Source: Sanguinoderma infundibulare
Lineage: Eukaryota; Basidiomycota; Agaricomycetes; Polyporales; Polyporaceae
Length of the DNA stretch: 64,000 bases
Direction of reading: 5' to 3'
Assembly: GCA_032821775.1 (NCBI GenBank)
Contig: JAVLRN010000009.1
Coordinates: 1,178,001 to 1,242,000 of the forward strand
Positions 47,909-63,413 of the stretch are shown here, piece after piece. How positions within the stretch are numbered: the stretch's first letter is position 1; every line of letters starts with the position of its first letter. The translations under genes and the position numbers were made by a program. The notes beneath the pieces are model-generated. The model saw only the letters and a list, made by a program, of their open reading frames with translations. It did no database searches and was not told the DNA's origin.

Positions 47909-50014
47909 GTCGGCGGGCGAGGAGGGTTAAAAAGTATTAGGCAAGGGTAGTGGACGCGATGGACGGCGTTGAATGTTTGAACGTTGATTGGGTATAACTT
48001 GGTATAAGTAGGTCGCCCAGCTGGCATGTTGGGGGGTTGACGTTACGGGTTCTGCTTCCCAAGCCATCTGCATAGAAGACCGTCGAGCATGTGCAAGGTC
48101 GATATCTGTGTAGACTATCGCAGATACCAATGAGGACCCCTGCGGTTCTGGGACCTGTCGGGTCCTCGTCAGCCTGCGAGATAAATACAAGTGCTCCGAT
48201 TGGCTGCATACCCCGGTGTCGTAATATCTTGCCTGGATTTGTCACAAAACGAGCTCTGCGCGTCGACTTATCGAGTGTACGGGCGACTATTGTGCGCTAA
48301 CGTTGCTGGTCCACCTGTCGTACTTAGCATCAATCATTCTCCTATCCCGCAAAGTTTCGATAATAAAGTTCTGTGACCGACGATCACGTGCATGTGACGA
48401 TTCGTGAAGGTCTGGACGGCAAGCTCCGAACCTACCGCTGTCGGAGTTGTCGGAGATCAATTATCCCTCCCTCAAGCCCAGCACACGCCGTCGCCAAACC
48501 ATAACCATACCGTGTTCCCTTGCTATAACGCGCCACCATCGACCTTGCGTAAGTCCAGTCATGTAGTTCAAGACCAAGATACTATCCTTACCAAGATTTA
48601 CCCTGAACCTAGTATCTTGGAACTAGGTCGTGCACGCCCGTGCGGTCCGCCTAGGAAATAGTGCTACAGGCTATGTTGCAACACACGGCGGCCGTTCTTC
48701 CCAAGTCTGCACAATGTCCGGACGTCCATTGCCCCCGCACCCAATGAACCGAACCTGGCATCCCACGGCCCATATCCGAACGCCCACGCTCTGAATAGCC
48801 CTGCGATAATTCACCACCATGGGAGCAGTCGAAACCCTCCCTATCTTTGTCTCCTCCACTCTCAAACGCCATCCACCCCGTTGAGTGACAGCCTGTTTGC
48901 TTCCGTCCCTTCGTTCAGACCCCCTGGAATCGCACACTGAGTACGAGGTCAGTCCCGTTCCCTGTCGCCGTTTTGCTTCTGAACAGACAAACAAGCTCAA
49001 GTTCTTTGGCCCAGTCACTCGTCAAGCTTGACCATCGCTGGTCGTCTGAGTCCACAGGTCACGCTTACCAATGGCTTTATGCCGTACAGAGGGGACTCTA
49101 CACCCTAAAGCGCGCAACACGGACTCGGACGTCCTATGATCCGCCTCCCGAAGGATAAACGTGCATCGCAACGAAACTTCGACGTCGGTGCCATGAGAGT
49201 CCATCCCAAGTATATGCTCGTCCCCATGTCCCTTGGCGGCGCCCCGCAGTTCCTCAGACTTGGCTGACTCCACTATATCCCCACCACCCAACTGCGCAGC
49301 GCCCCGCCTTTCATATACTGAACCTGTCGCTCTCCTCGTTCTCCCCTCCTTCCCCCTCATCGCAACTCCTGTCAGCCTCGTCTTTCTACCTCCCATCTAA
49401 AACCCTCCGCACCTGGCCTTTGGTTGTGGGACCGCCCCGGAGCATTTAACCTCTCCCTGGGACACCATATTTGCACGTCTTCGTCTAGCTACCTCTTCGG
49501 GCCGCCTCCCAGTCCTCCGGTAGACCCCCAATTCATGTCGGTCTCATCATGCCATGCGCGCACCCACTCCGTTGTTCCTTCAAGCGCCCCTACAGCAGTC
49601 GGCTTGGCCTATCGGCGTGATGATCTACGGTGGTCGCTTGTACGTTCAATGGCATGTCGACAGTCTCTCGGCCACGGTTTCGGAGTCGTCCCCGCGCCTT
49701 CGCTCTGGTCATTGAAGACAGCTCTTCGCGATGTCTGTGCGTGCCTGTATACGAGGGTTCATGTCTCACTGTCGCTGACGGAGATGACGTCCTGCTGACC
49801 TCGATGCCCTCCTCCCTCCTCAGTGACAGATAACGTCCAAGTACAGTGGCCACACGCTGCACCAGGACAGAGAACAAGAGCAGCGATGTACCGCATCGAT
49901 TGGTTGTCTGCCTGCGTTTGAGCAACACGCCGACGCTCTGGTCTTGGCCCCCCAACCATTGCCCTTGTCGTGCGCCGCGCACGGCATCGAGAATCGTGCA
50001 ATTTGCGCCTCGCG
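47909..50014. other. Intergenic region upstream of the peroxidase cluster
   Basis: About 2.1 kb between two divergently transcribed genes. Open frames are short and without domains. The final few hundred bases carry inverted CCAAT elements (ATTGG) and belong to the peroxidase promoter. I found no convincing metal-response (TGCRCNC) element by eye. Confidence 0.4.
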
Positions 50015-51687
<1,673 letters not shown>

Positions 51688-53330
51688 ACGCTAAACGCGA
51701 AGGACTTCCTCGAGGACTTCGCAGTCGGGTAAACCGCTCGAAGTTCCACGGTCCCGGTTAACTGTTTTACGTGCTTCCGGTGTCCCTGGCCTCGGCTTGT
51801 CGTCTCGTCTGTAGCCTGTTGAGAAGAAGGGGGTCGTATAAACGCTGTTTTTGTACCGGTTGTTATTGATGACGAATGTATTGTGTTTATAGAGCTACAA
51901 CTTCCGACGCTGCGTGCCGCACCCCCCAACTTTGGGCCAGCCAAACTCAGGGGCGGTGACTCTTCTCCCGCCATCGTGCTCTCAAGTTCCCATTCTTGTC
52001 CGGGGACGATTACCCGTGTGGAACTACCGTGCATGGTGAGACGCGCTCCCGGGAACATGAGAATAGGCTTTCAGAGCGCTCTCAGGAACATGGGAGCCAG
52101 CCCAGACTCGAGGACTCGGTCCCGGGAACGACGCCCGCAGGGCGGGCAACTCGTGCCTAAGGGGTTCGTTACCTCCTACGGGACCGACTTTACTGACAAC
52201 CTCTCAGGAGGTGGAGCAGGGGGTGGTGGTTGTGGGTGGCGTGCTGCCTTTCGTGTTGTCAGCTCGTGCGCAGCGTCGGATGAAGGACGATGTTGGAGAG
52301 CCTATCGGTCGGGTATGAAAATTTCTCCCTCTTCTCCAAAACTCAAGCTCATGATTTTCGATGTCTCCCCCGCTACACACCGTGAAATCACGACGGCAGT
52401 CGTCACTTGCTGTGGGAGTCGCGCTCATCAGGACGCTTCGCGGGATATTGCCTGACGAAGACCGAACGACGAGGGCGCACCTTATCACGCCAGCTTTGCT
52501 ACGGATGCGAATGCGCTTCACACAAAGAGGGTCTCTCCCCGTCGTTCCTGCCGTCGTGGGACTGTGTTCAGCGGCGGAAGACCGGCAGGACGATCGCTTC
52601 CGCGAACTACACAAACCAAATACGGTAATGACCACGTCGCCGGCGTTTACCGGGGCCGGGCAAGCGTCCACGACGCCTACGTTCAATGAAAACTCCTACG
52701 CCGACGGACGCTTGGGGTACTACACAAGGTCCCTCAAAGGACCGAGTGTTTCTTGGCATGTCGTTTACCTGATATGTAGTGCAACGATGGGAGGTGCTAC
52801 TGAACGTCTGTAGCCGAGGCGCGTGAAATGTTTCTGGTGCTTGCCATCGAGCCTAGCGCTGCAGAGCATGGACTCCCACAGAGAACAGAATCCTTCGTTT
52901 GCCGCTTCTTTTGGACTGCCCAATGATTCCGTATGTGCTCTCGTTCTGTGAATGTCTGTTTATATGCTGACTTGATCACACCCCTTCTCGCGGCGACGCT
53001 CCGCTGTGTCAGCACATCCATCTTCGCGGTCGCAGGGCCCGGGAACAATGGCCCCGACCTCGATCTCCATTTTCCCTGCCTTCTTTAGCGGGACGGTTGC
53101 GACCGCATCGCCTGCAGTCTGATTCCCAGGACCGGGGCGAACGCATTGTGCCTGCGCTGCTCGCTCTCTCGGACCTTGGCCGCTTCTGCACATTAGCCAG
53201 GCCGCATGGGATCCCGGTCGCGTTCCATTGGATTCCCTATCCTGTGGGTGACCACACCAGCACGCAGGTGTGCTACTGACATCCATTGCGTCGGTTTGCT
53301 GGTTCACGCTGTCAGAATGAGGGCATCGTG
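51688..53330. other. Intergenic region between the two peroxidase genes
   Basis: About 1.6 kb. Arg/Ser-rich frames appear on both strands around 51880-52810, but none shows a domain, signal peptide or splice-consistent structure. It holds the 3' end of the first peroxidase and the upstream promoter of the second. Confidence 0.45.
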
Positions 53331-53416
53331 ATTGGTCGCAACGGTGAATAGCGCGATAGACGACGCGTACCTTCGACACACTCGACGTATTTTGCGCAAG
53401 TCTCGAGAGGTATAAA
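53331..53416 (+). promoter_or_regulatory. Core promoter of the manganese peroxidase: inverted CCAAT plus TATA box
   Basis: ATTGG at 53331-53335 and TATAAA at 53411-53416, with the ATG 65 bases after the TATA box. Order and spacing parallel those of the first peroxidase gene. Confidence 0.55.
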
Positions 53417-53481
53417 GAGGGTAAGGCAAAGGCCAACAGTCCTCAGGACACTCGGCCCCCCGTTCCTTTTCTTCTACAGAC

Positions 53482-54758
<1,277 letters not shown>

Positions 54759-56015
54759 ATAACTCGCATCTAGAATGTGGTCCTTGCGGTCTCAGTCGGT
54801 GAAAGTATGGCTATATATATATTCTGCAGATTCCTGTGGTGGTCGAGTGTGTTGCGGTATGCTTCGCTACCTCGGCGTCGCGGAGTCGTCTTTGTATCAT
54901 TCTTTACAACCGGTGTAGCATTTGTGAAAATAGATCCTGTGATTGTACAACAGCAGCTTGCTACGCTTAAGCCTGATAAGTGTCTTCCCCGCACCGGCCA
55001 AGCGGCTCTGAGGGCAAGCTTCGTCCTCGCGATATCGGAGAACAGGGGACTATCTACTTTGAAGCAATCCTCTGCTGAGGGATGACAAGGGGAAGTAGAA
55101 GTTCTTTCAGTTGAGCCACGGCCAGCGTCTGACTAGGATCCAGGACCTTGTCATCGCATATGACGCCCGACGGAAAGCGTCCTCACCACCTCGTATTTGA
55201 GTTCCTGGGGCTGACGATGGACAGGCATATGGCATGAGGCCTTCGTCTGTACCCAAGCGAACAAAATGCCCCGAATCAAATCTTTCCCACACACAGTGAG
55301 GAGTGCGGATGCCGAAACTGCGATCACGAGCCTTGCGAACCTTTGGTCCCTGAGTTACAGACTTCGACGTGAGCCTGAGGCCGTACATGTCAGTTAGCAA
55401 AGGAAAGCACATCCGAACCTCGATAGATCTCAGGCAACGCCGGTACTATGCAGACAGAAGACTCCATCGGTCTAACCAATGCCGGGATTATCACGGCTGA
55501 ATTAAGAGCACTAGGTGCTGGGGTTACTAATACATGGACGCGAACCAGAGACAGACGATCTAGACACTAGTGATACAGGAAGAAACCAAGAGATGAAGCA
55601 CGAGAGCGAAGTATGGGTCGAGAGCGGGGTAGCCGAGCGGAGGCACAAATAAGCAATAACCGATAGTAGCGGACAGACAGGTTGCGCGAAGAGGGTGTTG
55701 TAGTCAGCGACATGGAAGGTGTGATGCGATGGTGCGCGCATCGCGCGGTAGGGAACGAACGTGGTAGAGCACGGCGCGGTGCTCAGGAGAACGAGGGAAT
55801 GCATCCGAGACGTCAGTGCCATATGCGCTTTTGCGAAACCAGCGCAGCCGGCGTATCTATTGCGCGAAAAGGGCTTGACAGACTTGACGGATGGGGTAGA
55901 CGAATGCACAGGCGACGCGAGGAGTGGGAGAAGGTAACGCGAGCCGGAGTACCGTGGAAAGTTCAGAGGAGCACGAGCCCACGGCGTAGAGACGGGAGCC
56001 ATGTAGTATCATCCC
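54759..56015. other. Intergenic region with no supported gene
   Basis: About 1.25 kb, including a (TA)n run near 54812-54822 in the peroxidase 3' flank. A minus-strand open frame at 55511-56002 overlaps the expected 3' untranslated region of the next gene and has no recognisable features. Confidence 0.4.
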
Positions 56016-56768
56016 TCAGACAAGGGCGTCGAGACTGGCCTGTGAGTCATGCGCTGCGTCAGCCTTGTTTCCAAAGAAGTCGAGTACAAGGGTTGCGACG
56101 TACAGCTTCGCTCTCGACCGGTGTTACCTCGACCGCAGGTACGGTTGTCACTACCGGCACCGACGGGGCTTCGGCGTCTGACGCGAGACTCGCAGCGACC
56201 TCTTCCGCGAAAGAGGTAGCGGCATTGACGGGTTCTGAACCGTCTGCCGCATTCACAGCGTCTACCGTCACCGCGTTCGTAACGGCGGACGACGCACTGC
56301 TGAGGGAGTCTCGCATAGCAGACAAGGCGGATACGAGGAAGTCTATGACTTGGAGGGAGTCGGACGACAGCGTGGACTGCGAGGAAGTTGTTCCGCTAGT
56401 GCTGTTCGCGGCAGCGGTCTGCGAAGTAACAATCGATAAGGCTCAAAAGGCGAAGGAATGCATGACAAGAATAACGTACCGAATCCTGATCAGTGGGGAG
56501 AGCGAAGAGGCATCCCATCAAACGGCAACCACGGGGGTAGTGCGTCTGCCATAGGATATGAGCATGAAGATGCTGCGCTAGAAGTGCACGAAGTAACATA
56601 CCGCCTCGTGGAGTACGACATTGGGAACGGGCGCAGCGTAGGTGACCGGAAAGGCTAGCATCCACGATCGGCTTCTTGATGAGAGTGGAGCAAACGAGGA
56701 TCGGACGTACCACCAACGAGAAGCGCAGAGATGGCGAATGCGCGAGAGAGAATGAACATCTGGACCAT
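56016..56768 (-). CDS. Small secreted protein with RGCRxxGCLF motif, copy A
   Basis: Uncharacterised secreted protein. Exons on the minus strand (56711-56768, 56602-56654, 56480-56545, 56104-56418, 56016-56039) sum to 171 residues. The N-terminus (FILSRAFAISALLVG, then AFPVTYAAP) is a good signal peptide. The third exon encodes YPRGCRLMGCLFALP, and this RGCR-GCLF core recurs in the divergent gene at 58063. The rest is Ala/Ser/Thr/Val/Glu-rich without aromatic core residues (NSTSGTTSSQSTLSSDS; VTNAVTVDAVNAAD), suggesting a flexible, possibly O-glycosylated wall or matrix protein. The final exon is small (24 bases). Without that splice the reading would continue to a stop at 56059. I recognise no known family. 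It could be an effector-like or cell-wall protein. Confidence 0.62.
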
Positions 56769-58062
56769 GTTGGCTTGCGAAGAGAAAAACTGGTAATCGG
56801 GTCGGAGAACGAAGCGAGGAGGGTGAAGAGTGTGAAGGCCTAAAACCTTAGAGGTGTATCGCTGCAGGACTCTAGCCCCATGCCTGTTAGGTCTTATACT
56901 CGCTTGCGACGACGTCGCATTGGCGACCTACAACCGTCTATGGAGCGCATAAAGACTGAGCCAAAATAGGCAAGCGGGGCATTATGGCAGCAAAGCTGGT
57001 TTCGGTGGGAGAGTGCCTTAGACTGGCGGCATTGCATGCAGCCGTTTTGGGCGACGAGCTTGTGACCGGAAGTCAGCAGGTGGGTAACACCGTACGAGCG
57101 ACCGAGGCGACTTACGCCATTGATCCGCGTCTGCTCTGCCAGATTTAGTCATCCTTGTAGTGTACAGATCATCAGCAGCTTCGCGACTGCAACCCGGAAT
57201 GACGATAGAACTGGAACGTGTGTCCCGGTGTGTTGCCGTTCCCATCACTTCCGCCCGGCATTCAATGAACGCTAGGTTTGAGGTATGTCGAAAAAGAGGG
57301 TACTTGGGTAAAAGTCATCTTGGAGACGTACTGCGGTATCCACTCACGTAAACGTGGTGTGATTCCACCAAGCGGTTCGGATTTGACTTGCAACGTAGCA
57401 GGCCGGGAGAGACGTCTAGAGACGTGTGCCTACGGACGGATGACGTGCCTGTCAAGATCAGTCGGTGCTTACGATGCGAGATATTCTGATGCAGTCAATG
57501 AGAGTATCGAGGAAAGGCCAGATGGAAGACGAGAGACAACTTCAGCCTGAGCCTCGCGCGCTTGTGTACTACTTGCCGTATTTGGACGGTAGTTTGTCCT
57601 CGAACCTAATCTAGCGCTGGATCTTGGCTGGATCTACCACCAACGACCTGCGCCCGACGCCGCCCTTGTTCCCAACCAAGCACGGTGACCCTCCAGGACC
57701 TCCTCCATTTCCGTCATAAATCTTCCAGTACTGTACGCCCAATCATATGCGATCTTATTCGACCGATGCATCTCGCAATCATCCCTGTGCTACCCCGGGC
57801 TTCGTAACACTTCGTATACCCATGGTTCCGTGATTCATGCGCGGGTTGCCATCAAGAACACGGATTCTAGGCCGTTGCCGTTTGGAACGAAACGTTTGAT
57901 GTTCCATTGGGTCATGTCGTGCAGGAGGGAAGTATTTGAACTGAAGGCACGGTGCCTGTCCGTGGGGGATGTCAGGTCCTTCGTCTTGACGGTCTCGTCT
58001 CGTGCACAATCAACTGTCCCAATCTTCGTTCTTTTCCCCTGTCTCCCCGATTGCTGGACGAC
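56769..58062. other. Divergent promoter region of the secreted-protein pair
   Basis: 1.3 kb between the start codons of the two paralogous secreted-protein genes. It should hold both promoters. Short frames inside show no domains. No clear TATA box was found on either side. Confidence 0.4.
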
Positions 58063-58983
58063 ATGGTTGCTTTTATTCTTATGCCTACTTTCGCGATCTC
58101 GGCGTTCCTTGTCGGGGGTGAGTAAATTTTACGTCTAGCGTTTGCATCCACCAAAGTGTGTGCCCATTAAGTGGGATCCTTCTTGGAACGGATATGCTGC
58201 AGCGTTATTGCTCTTCGAAGATTCCAATGCCTTAATATCTAACCGACGTGTCCTTCCGTATTCACTAATGTTTCGTTCATAACGCCGAGTTGCTGATGTT
58301 CTGATTCATAGCATACGCTGCGCCTCCTCCTATCGATCCGCGCAACTCTCTCGTAAGTATGTGACATTTATACAGTTCTCCTCGGCTAACACATCGCTGC
58401 TAGGTGCTCGTCAACCGGGGTTGTCGTCAGGCCGGATGTCTGTTCGTAGTGCCCAGCGCGGCGTCCGTACGTAGGGTTCACTTAATCATGCCTTCGTCGT
58501 TCGCTCACACTCGCTTCTCGTAGTCGATCCCATCAGCGACGTTGACTGCCTCCACTGCAGCAAAATCCGCCGATTCCAATCCTGCCGACCGGGTGGAAGA
58601 GTCCTCGGACTCGATAGAAGCCGTGGCACGAGCACTGGGAGCCACCGTACCGTATGCTAGGGTGCTCCCCGGGGCAGGAGATGAGGAAGAAAGTGCGAAT
58701 CAGGTACGTAACCCGCCACGCAGTATACGTCTAAGATGGCTCATCCCTATCATAGATATTACCATCGAGTGGTACGAACACAGTCGCCTAAGGCTGCCCG
58801 AGCGTGCGACCACTGGTGTGAGTACGTCTTGGTGACTCCGATCTTTCCCTGGCGTGGTCACAGACATACCCACGTAGTATATTCTCCGCGCATCTCGGAG
58901 CCACAGGCACCACCGCCGACGCCCAGCGGTCCTTGGCTCACGCTGAAAAATGCGCTCGCTCCAGGTTGATCCCGCCCCATTAA
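58063..58983 (+). CDS. Small secreted protein with RGCRxxGCLF motif, copy B
   Basis: Divergent paralogue of copy A. Exons 58063-58117, 58312-58352, 58404-58466, 58524-58703 and 58864-58983 give 152 residues. The signal peptide reads MVAFILMPTFAISAFLVGAY and is followed by AAPPPIDPRN. The third exon encodes VLVNRGCRQAGCLFVVP, the same core as in copy A and again on its own exon. The fourth exon is Ser/Ala/Glu-rich. The first three intron positions and phases match copy A: signal peptide ending one base into a Gly/Ala codon, then two phase-0 junctions around the motif exon. The first intron is long (194 bases) and the last is 160 bases, so further small exons cannot be excluded. Similarity between the copies is confined to the signal peptide and the motif, implying fast divergence. 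Function unknown. Confidence 0.58.
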
Positions 58984-60109
58984 CAAGCTTTCGGCCTGAG
59001 ATATCCCATTCTCGCCTTTCTGCACTTCTTTCGTTAGGCTTCGCACCCAGATCGCCCCCCGACGCCACTGTCTTTCTCTGCTTTTCTAAAGCAATTCCTC
59101 TCCTTCGCTCCCTGTTCGGTCGTTGTTTATTGATTTTTTTCGACGTGATCTAGCCCGTCGTGTTTGACTACTATACAATCCGTTCTTGTATGTACGACGT
59201 ACGTGCACGAGGCTTGTTTTTATTACCGGTCGCCCTGTTGTACACATAGCGTGACCGGAACTCCATCAGAAGAGTTGACTCCGAGGGATTCGTGAGGGTG
59301 CGCTCGCATTGTACTTCAAGATGACCCGGTGATGATAGACGTTTAGCTGCTTCGAGCGCGGCCCGAACGTGAGAGGCCTGGTGTGCACAAAGGCAGGACT
59401 GTAGAGTAGAGAGGAATAACCAGTGACATTAGCAGCTGGAAACCGGTTTTTAGTGTAAACAGAACCGAGAGGAGTGGAAATACGGGAAGGAGCGGGGGCG
59501 CGCGACGCATACTATGCTCCTTAGAAGTTAGAACTGAATAGGTATACGGGGACTCTACTTACTTACTGTAGCTATATGCTTGTGTACCGTACGCCGTCGG
59601 AAGTCTGAAGAGGGAACACGGCGGGAAGGATGACTCTAGGGCTGGTTCAACTGACTCGGAGTCGAAGGGTAGTTCACGCATCGAGGGTTCTTGGAAAGAA
59701 CCCTCCACAGACTCTCCGCTTAGTCGCTCAGCCCTCCCCCCCTCGTCCGATCCTTGCTTACTCAACCAGTTATTAGCTATAGCATACTCCGGGCAACACA
59801 TCGGAGCTTTACTCAGAGGCCCTGAGCGACTTGGAGTCCGACGGACGCCAGCGCAACTGGATATCTACGAATCGATGCTTCTTCGCAGCAGATACACAAC
59901 GGTCTAACTTAATAGGTCTAGCAAACTTGATATCATACTGTACAGCAACGATACATCCATGTCACAGCGCCAAACAATCCCGATTTCCGATTCCTGTGGA
60001 GTATGTTCAAAGTTCAAATGATCGAGAAGCAGAACGAGGACAAAAGCGGCAGCCTCGATGAACGCGAAAGACGAGAAAAAAAGCCATAAGCTACGCGGCG
60101 CACTACTTA
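58984..60109. other. Intergenic region with no supported gene
   Basis: About 1.1 kb between convergent genes, with no reading frame that I can connect to a product. A small minus-strand frame at 59559-59801 is Ser/Glu-rich without further support. Confidence 0.4.
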
Positions 60110-62492
60110 TCATGTCCTTTGCTGCCGCCTCCCCCTCTTCGACTTCTTCGTCGGCTGCGGCACCTCCACCGGCCGCTGGCAAATCGGACACCGCCCAGAG
60201 ACATCGGTCAGCCACGGGTCCAAGCACGTTTTCTGCACGCCGGAAGCGTCAGTATTCCCCACCGTCGCACTCGCCACGGAGAGAGAAGAAGAATGAGTAA
60301 GAACTCACGTGGAAGACATGACCGCACGCCAACAGCCGCAACGGCTCGGGCCCCTCGCCCTCGCCCTTCGCCCCCTGCAGCGCATCCCGCTCCTCCTCCG
60401 TGACCGCCTCCACCTGGATCTCTTGCGTCCCCTCCTCACCGCCCTCGCCTCTCCGTTCTTGATCTCGAGGCCCTGACGATGGACCGGACTCCGCATTCTC
60501 GGCCGGCTTCGGTCTCGCGCCCTTCGCCCCGCGCACCCGTCTTGGCTCCTCAAAGTCCATGAGGCAGATCGCGCACACGGCGCGGTTCCCCTCGAGCCGG
60601 ACGAACGGGTACTCGCTTTTCTCCCACATCTCGTCCCAGGGCACGTCCTCGTCCTCATCCGTGTCCTCCTCTACAGCTTCGGCGTCCACGTCCTTCGCTA
60701 TCTTCTCCCTCTCCTTATCGTTATTCGATCTAGAGTCGCCCTTTGATTTCTGGGAAGACGTCGCTGCGCCCTCCTTGCTCCTTGCGTCCTTGCGGCGGAA
60801 GAAAGTGAAGCGTCTCTTCGGGGCAACGGTGGACGAAGGCGTGGGGCTCTTTGGCGGGTACGCGTGTGCAGGAGCGGGAACGGGAATTGACGGGGTGGTA
60901 TCGGTAGCCTCCCCAGGCGGAGGAGGAATATAGAGTACAAGAGGTATCTGGTCCACGACGGACTTCGGGAGCTTGTTAATGTCTGGCTTGATGTAGTGCG
61001 GATTCTGCAGCGGATGTCGTCCCAGGCATAAGAGGAGGATATTATACACGATCTGCGAGACAACCTCGGTCAGCCAAGTTAATTATATGTGCAAGTAACT
61101 TCACGTACGTAGACGACTGGTCCTAGGACGAAGACTAGGAGGCCAAGAAGGAAGATCTCGAGGACCATTAGATAGAGGGTGCATAGGATAGCGAACGTAA
61201 GCCACCATAGGTGCGGCGAGGAGAGTCGACAGCTGTTTACGGAGGTGTACGCGAAGACATGCGCGGTGAGGAACCACGCGAGCGTAAGGACTGACGTGAA
61301 TAAGGACAGCCTGGATGCAGACGATGTGGGATAAAATTCCTTGTTAGCAGACGCATATATTGATAACAACAGAACGTAACGGACCGAGCATATGCTGGTG
61401 AACGAGGAGGTTCTTCGTTATTTGTCCCATTTGAGCCGCTAGTGCCTTCGTACGAAAGACCCGACGCTTGCCTGGACCGCTGACGGCGTGGCACGGTGCC
61501 CGACGGAGCATTTCCCTGTGGGTAATGCGGCTGCCCGTTCAGAACACGTTGCGTGGCGAGCTCAGTATCGCTATCGTCGGGCCTTTGTTGACGTTGTTGA
61601 CGACTAGATGATCAAACTGTGAGTGAAAGAGTTGGATGCATACTGGGAAATATCATCCCACTTTCTATGTGCATGCCCCCGCTGCCAAGCCCAGTACGAG
61701 AGGCAGGCATTCACCAGGACTCTCACAAGCCACAGAGCGTTCCATGCTCCTAGCGGTCTATCACACGCGGACCACTCAGTCAAACCAGGAACGGTGGGAC
61801 TCTGAGTGGTCGCAGAGACGGCCAAGAGCGCTATGACGGTGACGAACTGCAGGGGAGTTATGAATTGAAGATAAATAGATTCCGACCAATAAACATGTCA
61901 TGCGTACCTGGGCTAGCCACCAGAGCTCGCTAAACACCAAGGACACGAGTGCTCTCCGAGCCTGCGGATTGGGACCAGCGTAACCGAGAAACACCATGAT
62001 CTTACCTACGACCCCTGGCGGTGGCTCACGCCCGCCTCCCTCCTGGCTGCCTTCTTGTGGCGGCGGCTCTCGCCGCTGTCGGTCCTCGAAGAGAGGAACT
62101 TCCCAATTAGGAGCGCCGATGCCGGCCGCGGAGGCAGACGAACCATCACGTCGTGGAGGAGCCGGGTGTACGTTCGGAAAGTCCAAGCTTCTCCGGGAGA
62201 GATCAAAAGGCAGCGGTTCAAGCCCAGATCTGGACCCGCGCGTTGGTAAGGTTTGTCGGGTCGAAGTGGTCGGTACGCCAGACATCCGGGGACCTTCCTC
62301 GGGGCGGTCGAGGGGGGCAAGGAGGGGCACACGGCTCGGCAAAGATGATTCTGAACGGCGTGGGGCATGATGATGAGCGCGCGCGCGCGCTCCGGGGGAT
62401 GACGCAGCTGGCGGTACCGCTGCGCCGGCGGAACGCGTTCTCCGGTGATCTCGTCCGCCCGAGCTCGCAGCTGAACTTGAGACGGAGGACAT
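60110..62492 (-). CDS. Multi-pass membrane RING-H2 E3 ubiquitin ligase
   Basis: Likely E3 ligase in an internal membrane. Six exons (61908-62492, 61662-61846, 61385-61603, 61109-61310, 60309-61052, 60110-60232) sum to 685 residues. The start ATG at 62492 opens a Ser/Pro/Arg-rich cytosolic head. Four to five hydrophobic spans follow, among them FVTVIALLAVSATT, LWLVRVLVNACLSYWAW, LFTSVLTLAWFLTAHVFAY and LTFAILCTLYLMVLEIFLLG. The C-terminus holds a RING: CAICLMDFEEP, then a charged insert of over 70 residues, then LRLLACGHVFH, KTCLDPWLTDVSGRCPICQR. Cys/His spacing after the insert (C-x-H-x2-H-x2-C) is of the RING-H2 type, and the zinc ligands are split by the last intron. It ends in a basic KKSKRGRRQQR tail. 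Substrates are unknown. Confidence 0.85.
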
Positions 62493-63413
62493 GTCGGGGA
62501 GGGGGCCTACGTGTGAGGGCGTTGTCCTACGAGCGATAAGAGCCCCACGGGCCCGCGTCCGCAAGCCGCAGCGGCTGGTGGGGAGATGAACGGTGCCAGT
62601 GAGCTTATGACTGGCCTATGACGCTTGAGAAGTGACAAGCCTGGGAGGGTGGGTGCGCGAGGCAAGCGATCAGATAACGCGGAGGTTGAAAGCCACAGAA
62701 GATGCGTATAGTTCTAGTCGGATGAATCACCCTCTGGATGCTGCACTGCCCAGGCTGGACGTCCGAGGTTGCAGAATGCAGCCTGACGAATCATGCGACC
62801 GTCGAGGCCAGCTAGGTGCGCGCGGGCCAAGACCGGAGCGCGTCCTTATAAACTCCAGGCGCCCAAGGGCTGTCCGGCGAGCGCCGGTTGGCGTCCCAGC
62901 CTCCGAGGATCCACTTCTTGTATACATACATATCTCGTTGCGTTCCTTCACAATGCGTCTTCTGCCGCAAATGATGATCCAGTTATGGGTGCCTCAATCG
63001 CTGTGGCGAGGGCATCCTCCCCCGAAGCCCTCAGGCTGTCATCTTGTCTCTCGCCAATTTACAAACCGGGCACACGAGTAACCTTGCCACCAGGTACGGT
63101 ACTCAGACTGCCGCCGCAGTTGGGCCACAAACTGCTGATGATTCACAAGTCGTAAAGTTCGCGCGCCGTTCAACGCTTCCGGTCATGCAGGGAACGGAAG
63201 TCAGACGCATCGGACGTAGGGCACTCGTAGAGCACGGCATCGTGCAGCTCCAATTCGTATATGACCACGACAACGTCATCCGAATAACGATATAAAACAC
63301 TCGCTTACATTTCTTAAGCTACATACGACCACTCCATGCGATGCTCCAACGACGGATCACGATACAATCTACAACGTACCAACAACATGTATATGGCCAG
63401 TCTTTGCCACCGT
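62493..63413. other. Intergenic region, possible unresolved small gene
   Basis: About 0.9 kb between two minus-strand genes. On the plus strand TATAAA at 62847-62852 and an ATG at 62953 precede short overlapping frames reaching 63295, but no frame or splice pattern gave a convincing protein. I leave it unannotated. Confidence 0.3.

Noticed and set aside
52204..52686. 160-codon minus-strand frame between the peroxidases
   Set aside because: No recognisable domain, biased Ser/Arg/Thr composition and no supporting splice structure. Plus-strand frames of similar quality overlap it.
55511..56002. 163-codon minus-strand frame downstream of secreted protein A
   Set aside because: It starts just 3' of the secreted-protein stop on the same strand and has no domain; most likely 3' untranslated sequence.
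62374..62391. (GC)n-rich dinucleotide run as a possible regulatory element
   Set aside because: It lies inside the first exon of the RING gene and encodes an Arg/Ala/His-rich stretch; simple coding low complexity.
62953..63295. Possible small plus-strand gene with an upstream TATAAA
   Set aside because: Three short frames overlap, none continues through splice sites into a convincing protein, and no signal peptide or domain is seen.
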